Shown here: piece by piece, positions 47,729 to 55,703 of the stretch
Layout of the letters: each line of letters begins with the position of its first letter
Numbering within the stretch: the stretch's first letter is position 1
Assembly (NCBI RefSeq): GCF_016863175.1
Contig: NZ_BOOJ01000008.1
Coordinates: 62,001 to 126,000, forward strand
Length of the DNA: 64,000 nt
Reading direction: 5' to 3'
Source of the DNA: Paraplanobispora siamensis
Lineage (GTDB): Bacteria; Actinomycetota; Actinomycetes; Streptosporangiales; Streptosporangiaceae
Translations under genes and position numbers: made by a program
The notes under the pieces: model-generated
The model's input: only the letters and a program-made list of their open reading frames with translations
What the model was told of the DNA's origin: nothing
Databases searched by the model: none

Positions 47729-48823
47729 CTAGCGGACGTCGACGTACTCGTAGCCGGACTTGGAGCCGTAGGTCTTGCTGGTCCCGCTGACGGTGGCGCG
47801 CCAGTAGGCGTCGAACTTCGGCTTGAGGGTCTTGCTGTACTTGCCGGTGCTGTTCGCCTTCACGTAGTGGGCGAACTTCCAGCTGCCGCCCTTCTTCTTG
47901 TAGTAGAGCGCGACCATCTTGCCGGAGTAGGCGCGGCTGCCCCGGTAGACCTTGCCGTACAGGCGGATGGCCTTGCCCTTCTTGACCTTGTTCGCGGTCA
48001 CGTCGAACGAGATCTTGGAGGAGGCCTTCTTGGAGGAGCCCTTCCTGACCGTGAAGGTGTCGGCGGTCTTGACCTCCAGGGACTGCCCGCCGCGCGAGGC
48101 CTCCAGCTCCAGGGTCCAGGACCCGGTGGTGAAGGAGTAGTCGAAGTAGGTGTCGGCGTACCAGGCGTTGGCGCCGTTGCCCTTCTCCAGGGTCACGTCG
48201 ATCGAGTCGCCGCCGTCGGTGGCGTACAGCTTGCCCTTGACCGAGGACGCGCCGATGACGCTGGCGCGGACCTGGACCTCGGTGTCGCCGGAGGTGCTGA
48301 TGACGACGGGGTCGGTGACCGCGGCCGAGACGAACTTGACCTGCGGGTCGACGGTCACCTCCTTGCAGGCCTCCTTGGCGGCGCCGTCACGGGTGACCAG
48401 GACGCGGACGGACCACTTGCCGTCCTTGTTGTCCTTGGTGATCTTGAAGCTGCCCTTGACCTTGACGTCGGCCGGGGCGGTGGTGTGATCACCGGTGGGC
48501 GGGGCCGGGACCTGCTCGATCGTGGCGTCGTTCCAGGCGGTCTCACCGACGCGCTGGAAGTCCGCCTTGACGGAGGTCACGTCCTTCTCCAGGGCCTTAC
48601 CGTTGAGCTTGTAAGGGCTCTTGATGGTCGCCTCGAAGGTGACCGTGGCGTCGTCCTTGAGCGGGACGAAAGCGTCGCTCACGGTCAGGGCGGTGACGTC
48701 GGCGGACAGTTCGCAGGCCACCGCGGTGGTCGCGGAACCGGCGGCGAGCGCTGTCGCCGTGCTGCTGGTGAAGACGGCAGCCCCCGTTGCGGCCGCGAGA
48801 AGCAGCCGCATTCCCTTCTTCAT
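47729..48823 (-). CDS. Secreted protein with Ig-like beta domains, unknown function
   Basis: A 364-residue protein I do not recognise by function. A signal peptide covers about residues 1-28 (LLLAAATGAAVF...TALAAG). The mature part contains two or three beta-rich Ig-like regions separated by Lys-rich stretches. The C-terminal about 95 residues (KISFDVTANKVKKGKAIRL, GKMVALYYKKKGGSWKF, YWRATVSGTSKTYGS) follow a pattern common in actinobacterial exported proteins. It lies on the opposite strand between rho and rpmE, which are usually adjacent. AAGGGGAG precedes the ATG. It is probably extracellular or wall-associated; no enzyme motif is visible. Confidence 0.8.
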   Translation of the reverse strand: MKKGMRLLLAAATGAAVFTSSTATALAAGSATTAVACELSADVTALTVSDAFVPLKDDATVTFEATIKSPYKLNGKALEKDVTSVKADFQRVGETAWNDATIEQVPAPPTGDHTTAPADVKVKGSFKITKDNKDGKWSVRVLVTRDGAAKEACKEVTVDPQVKFVSAAVTDPVVISTSGDTEVQVRASVIGASSVKGKLYATDGGDSIDVTLEKGNGANAWYADTYFDYSFTTGSWTLELEASRGGQSLEVKTADTFTVRKGSSKKASSKISFDVTANKVKKGKAIRLYGKVYRGSRAYSGKMVALYYKKKGGSWKFAHYVKANSTGKYSKTLKPKFDAYWRATVSGTSKTYGSKSGYEYVDVR

Positions 48824-48976
48824 TCGCTCCCCTTATTTAGGTAAAAAGTGAGAAAAGTGACGGTTTGGGCACCGGAGCCTAGTGGGATGGGAGTGACGCG
48901 TCCATAGACTCCGGCGATCCCCTCGGGGAATGCCTGATGGCCTGGAGTGGTTGGAGCATCTGGCACACTGGTAGCC

Positions 48977-48991
48977 GAACCGCAGCGGTTC
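48977..48991. promoter_or_regulatory. Palindrome GAACCGC-A-GCGGTTC upstream of rpmE
   Basis: A perfect 7+1+7 dyad lies about 104 bases before the rpmE ATG, just after a possible promoter (TTGGAG 48951-48956, TAGCCG 48972-48977, spacing 15). Position near a transcription start suggests an operator or a 5' leader hairpin. Confidence 0.4.
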
Positions 48992-49094
48992 CGGTTCCCG
49001 CCCGCGCGCACCTCGGTGTGCTTCAGCGCGCAAGCCGTATCAGGCGAGAAGACAGTGGCGACCCGGCGACCGCGCTTTGGAGAGGACAAGAGCC

Positions 49095-49313
49095 ATGAAG
49101 CCCGAGATTCACCCCGAGTACGTCACCACGCAGGTGACCTGCACGTGCGGTAACACCTTCACCACCCGCAGCACCGCCAAGAACGGCGCGATCCACGCCG
49201 ACGTGTGCTCCGCCTGCCACCCGTTCTACACGGGCAAGCAGAAGATCCTGGACACCGGCGGCCGGGTGGCGCGCTTCGAGAAGCGCTTCGGCAAGAAGCC
49301 CGCGGGCCAGTAG
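49095..49313 (+). CDS. rpmE: Ribosomal protein L31
   Basis: A 72-residue 50S subunit protein. It is the zinc-binding (C+) form: CTCGNTF and [14 protein letters not shown] supply the four Cys ligands. [10 protein letters not shown] is the standard start, so the ATG at 49095 is used instead of the earlier in-frame ATG. AGAGG lies upstream. prfA follows 108 bases later on the same strand. Confidence 0.96.
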   Translation: MKPEIHPEYVTTQVTCTCGNTFTTRSTAKNGAIHADVCSACHPFYTGKQKILDTGGRVARFEKRFGKKPAGQ

Positions 49314-49421
49314 CCCTCGTCCCGACGCCGGCTCGGAAGCGTCCCCCGGTGGGGACGCCCGGGTCGGCGTTCGTGGTGATGAGGCAGGCCGACAAGGGTT
49401 TTTCAAGGAAGAGGACGTGCG

Positions 49422-50474
49422 GTGAATCTCGACGAGCTGCTCAGTGAGTACGCCGAGCTGGAACTCAAGCTCGCCGACCCCACCGTGCACGCCAACCCGA
49501 CGCAGGCGCGCACCTTCGGCCGGCGTTATGCCGAGCTGACCCCGATCATCACCACCTACCGCGAGCTCGAGGGCGTCCAGAACGACCTGGGCACCGCCAA
49601 GGAGCTGGCCTCGGAGGACGAGGCCTTCGCCGAGGAGGCCAAGGAGCTCGAGGCGCGGATCCCCGAGCTGGAGGACAAGCTCAGGCACCTGCTCATCCCG
49701 CGTGATCCCAACGATGACAAGGACATCATCATGGAGATCAAGGCGGGCGAGGGCGGCGAGGAGTCGGCGCTGTTCGCCGGCGACCTGCTGCGGATGTACC
49801 TGCGCTACGCCGAGCGGGTGGGCTGGAAGACCGAGATCATCGATGTGACCCACTCCGACCTGGGCGGATACAAGGACGTCACGGTCGCGGTGAAGGCCAG
49901 GGGCGACGACGGCGTCTGGTCGAAGCTGAAGTTCGAGGGCGGCGTGCACCGCGTGCAGCGCGTGCCGGTCACCGAGTCCCAGGGCCGCATCCACACCAGC
50001 GCGGCCGGCGTCCTGGTCTATCCCGAGGCCGAGGAGGTCGACGTCCAGATCGACCCCAACGACCTGCGCATCGACGTCTACCGCTCCAGCGGCCCCGGCG
50101 GCCAGAGCGTCAACACCACCGACTCGGCCGTGCGCATCACGCACCTTCCGACCGGGGTGGTCGTCTCCTGCCAGAACGAGAAGAGCCAGCTCCAGAACAA
50201 GGAGTCGGCTCTGCGCATCCTGCGGGCGCGTCTGCAGGCCCTCGCCGAGGAGGAGGCCAACGCCGCGGCGATGGCCGAGCGCAAGTCCCAGATCCGCACG
50301 GTCGACCGCTCCGAGCGCATCCGCACCTACAACTTCCCCGAGAACCGCATCTCCGACCACCGCACCGGTTTCAAGGCCTACAACCTCGACCAGGTGCTGG
50401 ACGGCGACCTGACGGCCGTCATCCAGTCCCTGCTCGACGCCGAGATGGCGGAGAAGCTCGCGGCCCACTCCTAA
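49422..50474 (+). CDS. prfA: Peptide chain release factor 1
   Basis: A 350-residue factor that recognises UAA and UAG stop codons and triggers peptide release on the ribosome. The universal GGQ motif is at residues 226-228 in [36 protein letters not shown] follows as in all RF1 proteins. The GTG at 49422 has GAGG seven bases upstream. The Gln of GGQ is normally methylated by PrmC, whose gene lies 22 bases downstream. Confidence 0.96.
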   Translation: MNLDELLSEYAELELKLADPTVHANPTQARTFGRRYAELTPIITTYRELEGVQNDLGTAKELASEDEAFAEEAKELEARIPELEDKLRHLLIPRDPNDDKDIIMEIKAGEGGEESALFAGDLLRMYLRYAERVGWKTEIIDVTHSDLGGYKDVTVAVKARGDDGVWSKLKFEGGVHRVQRVPVTESQGRIHTSAAGVLVYPEAEEVDVQIDPNDLRIDVYRSSGPGGQSVNTTDSAVRITHLPTGVVVSCQNEKSQLQNKESALRILRARLQALAEEEANAAAMAERKSQIRTVDRSERIRTYNFPENRISDHRTGFKAYNLDQVLDGDLTAVIQSLLDAEMAEKLAAHS

Positions 50475-50496
50475 GGCCAACGCACAGAACGCGCCC

Positions 50497-51351
50497 ATGA
50501 CCCTTCTGCTGGACGAGATCGCCCTCGCCACCGCCAGGCTCGCCGAGGCCGGTGTGCCCTCGCCGCGCACCGACGCCGAGGAGATCGCCGCCTGCGTCCA
50601 CGGCGTACGGCGCAGCGAGCTGCACACCGTGGCGGACGCGGACTTCGACGCGCTCTTCTGGGAGGGCGTCGCGCGGCGTGAGGCCCGCGAGCCGCTCCAG
50701 CACATCACCGGGCGCGCCTACTTCCGCTACCTGTCCCTCGAGGTCGGGCCGGGCGTCTTCATCCCGCGCCCGGAGACCGAGGTCGTGGCGGGATGGGCCA
50801 TCGACCGGCTGCGGGAGATGGACGTGGCCTCGCCGGTGGTCGTGGACCTGGGCACCGGCTCCGGGGCGATCGCGCTGTCCATCGCCCAGGAGGTCGCGCT
50901 GGCCACGGTGCACGCGGTGGAGGTCGACCCCGACGCCTACCGGTGGGCCAAGCGCAACATCCTGGAGCAGGGCCAGGGCCGGGTGCACCTGCACCCGGAG
51001 GACCTCGCCGACGCCCTGCCCGAGCTCGACGGCCGGGTGGACCTGGTCATCTCCAACCCGCCCTACATCCCGCCCGGCGCGGTCCCGCGCGACCCCGAGG
51101 TGCGCGACTACGACCCGCGCCGCGCGCTGTACGGCTCGGGCAGCGACGGCCTCGACGAGGTCAGGGCGGTCGAGCGGACCGCCAGGCGGCTGCTGCGGCC
51201 CGGCGGTTTCGTCGCCGTGGAGCACGCCGACGAGCAGGGCACCCCGGTCTATCTGATCTTCTCCGAGGACAACGGCTGGCGCGACGTGCGCAGCCGGCAG
51301 GACCTCACCCGAAGAGATCGTTTCGTCACCGCCCGTTTCGGCCAGGAATGA
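50497..51351 (+). CDS. prmC: Release-factor glutamine methyltransferase
   Basis: A 284-residue SAM-dependent enzyme that N5-methylates the GGQ glutamine of release factors. The substrate-binding NPPY motif is at residues 187-190 (ISNPPYIPP) and the SAM-binding VVDLGTGSGAIALS precedes it. The N-terminal helical domain (LLDEIALATARLAEAGV, then REPLQHITGRAYF) is typical. It starts 22 bases after prfA and is followed by the tsaC-type gene after 12 bases, a conserved operon order. Confidence 0.94.
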   Translation: MTLLLDEIALATARLAEAGVPSPRTDAEEIAACVHGVRRSELHTVADADFDALFWEGVARREAREPLQHITGRAYFRYLSLEVGPGVFIPRPETEVVAGWAIDRLREMDVASPVVVDLGTGSGAIALSIAQEVALATVHAVEVDPDAYRWAKRNILEQGQGRVHLHPEDLADALPELDGRVDLVISNPPYIPPGAVPRDPEVRDYDPRRALYGSGSDGLDEVRAVERTARRLLRPGGFVAVEHADEQGTPVYLIFSEDNGWRDVRSRQDLTRRDRFVTARFGQE

Positions 51352-51363
51352 GGATCGAACGCC

Positions 51364-52029
51364 GTGAGTAGACGCTATGACTGCAGCGACCCGGAGCAGC
51401 GGAGCGCGGGCCTGACCGAGGCGGCCTCGGCCGTACGGCGGGGCGAGCTGGTGGTGCTGCCCACCGACACCGTCTACGGCATCGGCGGTGACGCCTTCAC
51501 CCACGCGGCCGTGAACCGCCTGCTGGAGGCCAAGGGCCGCGGCCGGGACATGCCGGTGCCGGTCCTGGTCGGCACCGTGAGCGCGGCCAACGCCCTGGTG
51601 GAGAACCTGGGCCCCTACGGACAGGACCTGGTCGACGCCTTCTGGCCCGGCCCGCTCACGCTGGTGTGCCGGGTGAACCGCTCGCTGTCGTGGGACCTGG
51701 GCGACACCAAGGGCACCGTCGCGCTCCGCATGCCCCTGCACGCGGTCGCGCTCGACCTGCTCAAGGAGACGGGGCCGATGGCCGTCTCCAGCGCCAACCG
51801 CTCCGGCTCGCCGCCCGCGACCACGGCCGCCGCGGCAGAGGAGCAGCTCGGCGACTCCGTCGAGGTCTACCTCGACGGAGGCCCCTGCACGGACGACGTC
51901 CCGTCCACGATCCTCGATCTCACCACGGCGGTGCCCCGGCTGCTGCGGCAGGGGGCCATCCCGGTGGGGAAGCTGCGCGGAGTGATCGGCTACGTGGCGA
52001 CGGACGCCGGTCCGGAGAACGCGGACTGA
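51364..52029 (+). CDS. tsaC: L-threonylcarbamoyladenylate synthase (Sua5/YciO/YrdC)
   Basis: A 221-residue enzyme making threonylcarbamoyl-AMP from threonine, bicarbonate and ATP for t6A modification of tRNAs. Family motifs: VVLPTDTVYGIGGDAF, RLLEAKGRGRDMPVPVLV, FWPGPLTLV, MAVSSANRSGSPPATT and PSTILDLTTAVPRLLRQGAI. It lacks the extra Sua5 domain (length fits TsaC or short Sua5). GTG start at 51364, 12 bases after prmC. Last gene of the prfA operon; the next gene has its own upstream gap of 133 bases. Confidence 0.93.
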   Translation: MSRRYDCSDPEQRSAGLTEAASAVRRGELVVLPTDTVYGIGGDAFTHAAVNRLLEAKGRGRDMPVPVLVGTVSAANALVENLGPYGQDLVDAFWPGPLTLVCRVNRSLSWDLGDTKGTVALRMPLHAVALDLLKETGPMAVSSANRSGSPPATTAAAAEEQLGDSVEVYLDGGPCTDDVPSTILDLTTAVPRLLRQGAIPVGKLRGVIGYVATDAGPENAD

Positions 52030-52162
52030 TCCCGGCCGCGGGACCGGCCCCGGCCTGGCCGGTCCCCGCCGTGGCCGCCATCCATGCCGGCTGATTATCG
52101 CCGTGACGGGCGGGCCCGTCCCCGGTAGCGTGAAGTGCGCCGCCACCTTCCGGGAGACGCCC

Positions 52163-53842
52163 ATGGGCAAGTTCGACGGAATGGACCCCGAGCTGGTCCG
52201 CGATCTGCTGTCCGAGGTGAAACAGGCCGCCGGGCAGATGCGGACGATCGAGAGCCGGGTCGCCCAGCTGATGGGCGGGGCGGGGCTGTCCTCCGGATCC
52301 GCCCAGCGTCCGTCCCAGACCGCCGAGGCGTGCGACGCGATGGTCAAGGACGTCTCGGCACGCGTGGCCCTGCTGGAGAAGAAGGTCAAGCAGGAGACCA
52401 CCTCCGCCGCCCCGAACACCCGTGCCGACGACCCGAGTCCCACACCCACTCCCACCCCCACGCCCGAGCCTCCGAAGGCGGATGACTCCAAGCCGGAGGC
52501 TCCCAGTCCCGAGGGCGGAAACACTCCCACTCCCACGCCCGAGACCCCGAAGGGTGAGGACGCCAAGCCGGAGGCGCCGAAGGAGGACGCCAAGCCGCAG
52601 CCCCCGAAGGCGGAGGATCTCAAGCCCGCCGTTCCCGACTCCGAGGGCAGGACCACTCCCGCGCCCACCCCGACGCCTGAGCCTCCGAAGGCGGATGATT
52701 CCACGCCGCAGCCTCCCAAGCCCGAGGACGGGATCACTCCCACGCCGGAACCGCCGAAGGCGGAAGACCCTACGCCTCCTCCGAAGGAGGACGATTCCAC
52801 ACCGCAGCCCCCGAAGGCGGAGGATCTCAAGCCCGCCGTTCCCGACTCCGAGGGCAATCCGCGCATCGAGGACCAGCCGTCCGGCACGCCCGACGCGCCC
52901 GCCCCTGAGACGGACCGGAGCCCCGAGACCGACCCGAGGCCCGATCCGAGCCCCGACACCGGGAGCACGCCGAGCCCCGCACCGGAGACCGGCACCGCGC
53001 CGGACCCCAAGCCGGACACCGATTCCAAGGGCGACGAGCGTTCCCCCCGGGACGGGGGATCCGACAGCCCGCAGGGCGCGGGGGACGGCCCTCTCGACAC
53101 GCCGGAGAAGAACCATCCCGACGACATCGACCAGACCGGCGACCTCAAGCCGCAGGTCGTCGAGGTGGACGGCGTCAAGGTGCTGCAGATCCCGCTCGAC
53201 CCGCCGACCGCGGAGCAGGTCGAGGCGCTGCTGGAGGACATCGAGAACATCCCGCCCATGGACATGCCCACCGTGGACGGCCTAGGGAACGGCTCCGGCA
53301 CGAACGGCACGGGAACGGACGGCACGGGAACGGACGGCACGGGAACGGACGGCACCGGAGCAGGCGCCGGTCAGGTCGACCCCAGCCCGGCGCTCGACTC
53401 GGCCCGGCCGCAGGACACCGTGCTCGACACCGCCGCACCGGCGCCCGACCAGACCGTCCAGCCACCCGGCACCGGTACGGGTCAGGACGGCACCGGGACC
53501 GGCGATTCCAGCACACAGGGCAATCCCGGCGGGCAGACGGACTCCGGTGCACAGGGTTCCGGCGCTCAGCAGGATTCCGTGGCGCGGTGGGCGGACGACG
53601 GCAGTGACGTGGTCTCGGTCGAGGTCAGTCCGCCGAGTGCCGAGGCGCTCAAGACGCTCATCGGCAACGTGCGGGAGATCGAGCCGCTGGACATGCCGAG
53701 CGTGCAGGTGCCCGAGGGGGAGACGTGGGGTGAGGGCCGCTGGGCGCCCATGGATGTCGGGCCGGACGGGCCGGCCGGTGAGGTGGATCCGGGAGAACCG
53801 CGCAGGCCGATTCCGCCGCCCGGCGGATCGTCGGGCGCGTAG
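52163..53842 (+). CDS. Pro/Glu/Lys-rich repeat protein with helical N-terminus, possible type VII-related
   Basis: A 559-residue protein I do not recognise. Residues 1-45 form an amphipathic helical segment (MDPELVRDLLSEVKQAAGQM, then VAQLMGGAGL), reminiscent of WXG100-like partners. A second helix follows to about 80. Residues about 90-330 are low-complexity, with repeated PTPTPEPPKADD and KAEDLKPAVPDSEG modules. Near 332-373 and again near 484-520 is a short duplicated unit, PP.AE....L......I.P.DMP.V. Between them lies a Gly/Thr/Asp-rich stretch with GTGTD repeats. The ATG at 52163 has GGGAGA upstream. No signal peptide. The next gene encodes a small helical protein, probably its partner. 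Confidence 0.75.
   Translation: MGKFDGMDPELVRDLLSEVKQAAGQMRTIESRVAQLMGGAGLSSGSAQRPSQTAEACDAMVKDVSARVALLEKKVKQETTSAAPNTRADDPSPTPTPTPTPEPPKADDSKPEAPSPEGGNTPTPTPETPKGEDAKPEAPKEDAKPQPPKAEDLKPAVPDSEGRTTPAPTPTPEPPKADDSTPQPPKPEDGITPTPEPPKAEDPTPPPKEDDSTPQPPKAEDLKPAVPDSEGNPRIEDQPSGTPDAPAPETDRSPETDPRPDPSPDTGSTPSPAPETGTAPDPKPDTDSKGDERSPRDGGSDSPQGAGDGPLDTPEKNHPDDIDQTGDLKPQVVEVDGVKVLQIPLDPPTAEQVEALLEDIENIPPMDMPTVDGLGNGSGTNGTGTDGTGTDGTGTDGTGAGAGQVDPSPALDSARPQDTVLDTAAPAPDQTVQPPGTGTGQDGTGTGDSSTQGNPGGQTDSGAQGSGAQQDSVARWADDGSDVVSVEVSPPSAEALKTLIGNVREIEPLDMPSVQVPEGETWGEGRWAPMDVGPDGPAGEVDPGEPRRPIPPPGGSSGA
53306..53350. repeat. 15-bp tandem repeat, three copies
   Basis: Identical units ggcacgggaacggac at 53306, 53321 and 53336, with a partial fourth, encode Gly-Thr-Gly-Thr-Asp repeats in the Pro-rich protein. 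Confidence 0.9.
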
Positions 53843-53862
53843 TCGGTGTGAGGAGCCTTCAG

Positions 53863-54243
53863 ATGTACGTGGACCCGCCCGCCCCGCAGCCGCTCCAGCC
53901 GGGGGAGACCCCGCCGTCGGCGGGCACCTCGGCGCTGCCGTCCCCGGACGCGGCCACTGCGTGGGAGTTCAACCCCGACTACCAGCGCCTGGTCGTGCTC
54001 TGGCGGCAGGTGCTGCCCATGCTGGAGAACCTGACCTCCTCCCTCGACCGGGCCTACCAGATGGCCAGGAGCCGCGACGTCTGGGACGCGCCGGTGGGGG
54101 AGCGTTACGTGGAGGACCTGGCGGAGTGGCGCACCCGGCTCGGCCAGTACCGGCAGGCCGTCCTCACCTCGATCAGCGACCAGGCGGCCGACACGCCGCG
54201 CTGGGTGCCCGTCAACGCGGGCGCCCCGCACGCCTTCTCCTGA
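53863..54243 (+). CDS. Small helical protein, partner of the Pro-rich protein
   Basis: A 126-residue protein. A Pro-rich start (about 1-35) is followed by three amphipathic helices (PDYQRLVVLWRQVLPMLENL, AYQMARSRDVWDAPVGERY, DLAEWRTRLGQYRQAVL). This helical pattern with a central W near a turn recalls WXG100/ESX-type proteins of type VII secretion, but no strict WXG is present. The ATG at 53863 has GAGGA eight bases upstream and lies 20 bases after the preceding stop, so the two genes form an operon. Function is inferred only from architecture. Confidence 0.7.
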   Translation: MYVDPPAPQPLQPGETPPSAGTSALPSPDAATAWEFNPDYQRLVVLWRQVLPMLENLTSSLDRAYQMARSRDVWDAPVGERYVEDLAEWRTRLGQYRQAVLTSISDQAADTPRWVPVNAGAPHAFS

Positions 54244-54380
54244 CGCCCTCCGCGGGCCCTCTTCCTGTGACGTTCTCCCGGACTCTCTCATGACTCCCGC
54301 CCTGACATGGGATAACGGGGAGAGACGGGCTTACAGTTGGAGGTGAGCCGTCCGCCAGAGTCGCCGAACGGAGTAAGGCA

Positions 54381-55646
54381 ATGAGTTCTGCGCCCTATTA
54401 CGGACCGGACATCGGCCTCCTGCTCCGTCAGGATCCGGAGATCGCCAGCGTGCTTCTCGACGAGCTCGATCGCCTGCGCGGCGGCATCCAGCTCATCGCG
54501 AGCGAGAACCTGGCCTCGCCGGCGGTGCTGGCCGCGCTCGGCTCGACCCTCACCAACAAGTACGCCGAGGGTTACCCCGGCCGGCGCTACTACGGCGGAT
54601 GCGAGGTCGTCGACCGGGCCGAGAAGCTCGCCATCGACCGGGCCCGGCAGCTGTTCGGCGCCGAGCACGTCAACGTGCAGCCGCACTCGGGCGCCTCGGC
54701 CAACCTAGCGGCCTACGCCGCGCTGCTCCAGCCGGGCGACACGGTCCTGGCCATGGCCCTGCCGCACGGCGGCCACCTCACCCACGGATCGAAGGTCAAC
54801 TTCTCGGGCCGGTGGTTCGACATCGTGGCGTACGGCGTGCGCCGCGACACCGAGCTGATCGACTACGACGAGGTCAGGGAGCTGGCGCTGCGACACCAGC
54901 CGAAGATGATCATCTGTGGCGCCACGGCCTATCCGCGGGAGATCGACTTCGCGGCCTTCCGGGGGATCGCCGACGAGGTGGGCGCCTGGCTGATGGCCGA
55001 CGTCGCCCACACCGTCGGGCTGATGGCCGGGGGCGCCCTGCCGTCCGCGGTGCCGTACGCCGACGTGGTGACCTTCACGACCCACAAGGCGCTGCGCGGT
55101 CCGCGCGGTGGCGGGATCATGTGCACCGCGGAGCTGGCGACGAAGATAGACAGGGCGGTGTTCCCCTTCGTCCAGGGCGGCCCGCTCATGCACGCGGTGG
55201 CGGCCAAGGCGGTGGCCTTCGGGGAGGCGCTCCAGCCGGAGTTCGCCGTCTACGCGCGGCAGGTGGTCGACAACGCAAGGACGCTCGCCGACGCGCTGGC
55301 CGCCGAGGGCATGCGGCCGGTCGCCGGCGGCACCGACAGCCATCTGGCCCTGATCGACCTGCGTGACGTCGGCGTCACCGGGGCGCTGGCCGAGCAGCGC
55401 TGCGCCGCCGCGGGGATCACACTGAACCGCAACGCCATCCCCTACGACCCCGAGCCGGCCACGGTGACCTCGGGCATCCGGGTGGGCACTCCCTGCGTGA
55501 CCACCCAGGGGATGGGGCCAGAGGAGATGAAGGAGGTCGCCGCGCTGGTGGCGCAGGCCGTCCGGAGCCCCGAGACGGCGGACGAGATCAGGGAGCGCGT
55601 GCTGGCGCTCATGGCCGTCCATCCGGCATATCCCAGCGAATTATGA
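54381..55646 (+). CDS. glyA: Serine hydroxymethyltransferase
   Basis: A 421-residue PLP enzyme interconverting serine and glycine with tetrahydrofolate, the main source of one-carbon units. The PLP lysine is Lys236 in [13 protein letters not shown]. Other signatures: [44 protein letters not shown] and the C-terminal [16 protein letters not shown]. The canonical TTTTHK run reads FTTHK here. ATG with GGAG seven bases upstream. It follows tsaC and precedes the WecA-like gene as in other actinobacteria, apart from the inserted Pro-rich pair. Confidence 0.95.
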   Translation: MSSAPYYGPDIGLLLRQDPEIASVLLDELDRLRGGIQLIASENLASPAVLAALGSTLTNKYAEGYPGRRYYGGCEVVDRAEKLAIDRARQLFGAEHVNVQPHSGASANLAAYAALLQPGDTVLAMALPHGGHLTHGSKVNFSGRWFDIVAYGVRRDTELIDYDEVRELALRHQPKMIICGATAYPREIDFAAFRGIADEVGAWLMADVAHTVGLMAGGALPSAVPYADVVTFTTHKALRGPRGGGIMCTAELATKIDRAVFPFVQGGPLMHAVAAKAVAFGEALQPEFAVYARQVVDNARTLADALAAEGMRPVAGGTDSHLALIDLRDVGVTGALAEQRCAAAGITLNRNAIPYDPEPATVTSGIRVGTPCVTTQGMGPEEMKEVAALVAQAVRSPETADEIRERVLALMAVHPAYPSEL

Positions 55647-55703
55647 GTTGTTCTGTGCTGTTTTCCGGTCACAGCCGGCCCGACTATCCGCGAAACTAGG
55701 TCC

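Noticed and set aside
50419-53355. 978-codon minus-strand frame over prmC and the Pro-rich gene
   Set aside because: Composition is low-complexity Ser/Gly/Val produced by the repeats on the other strand; the + strand genes there are well supported.
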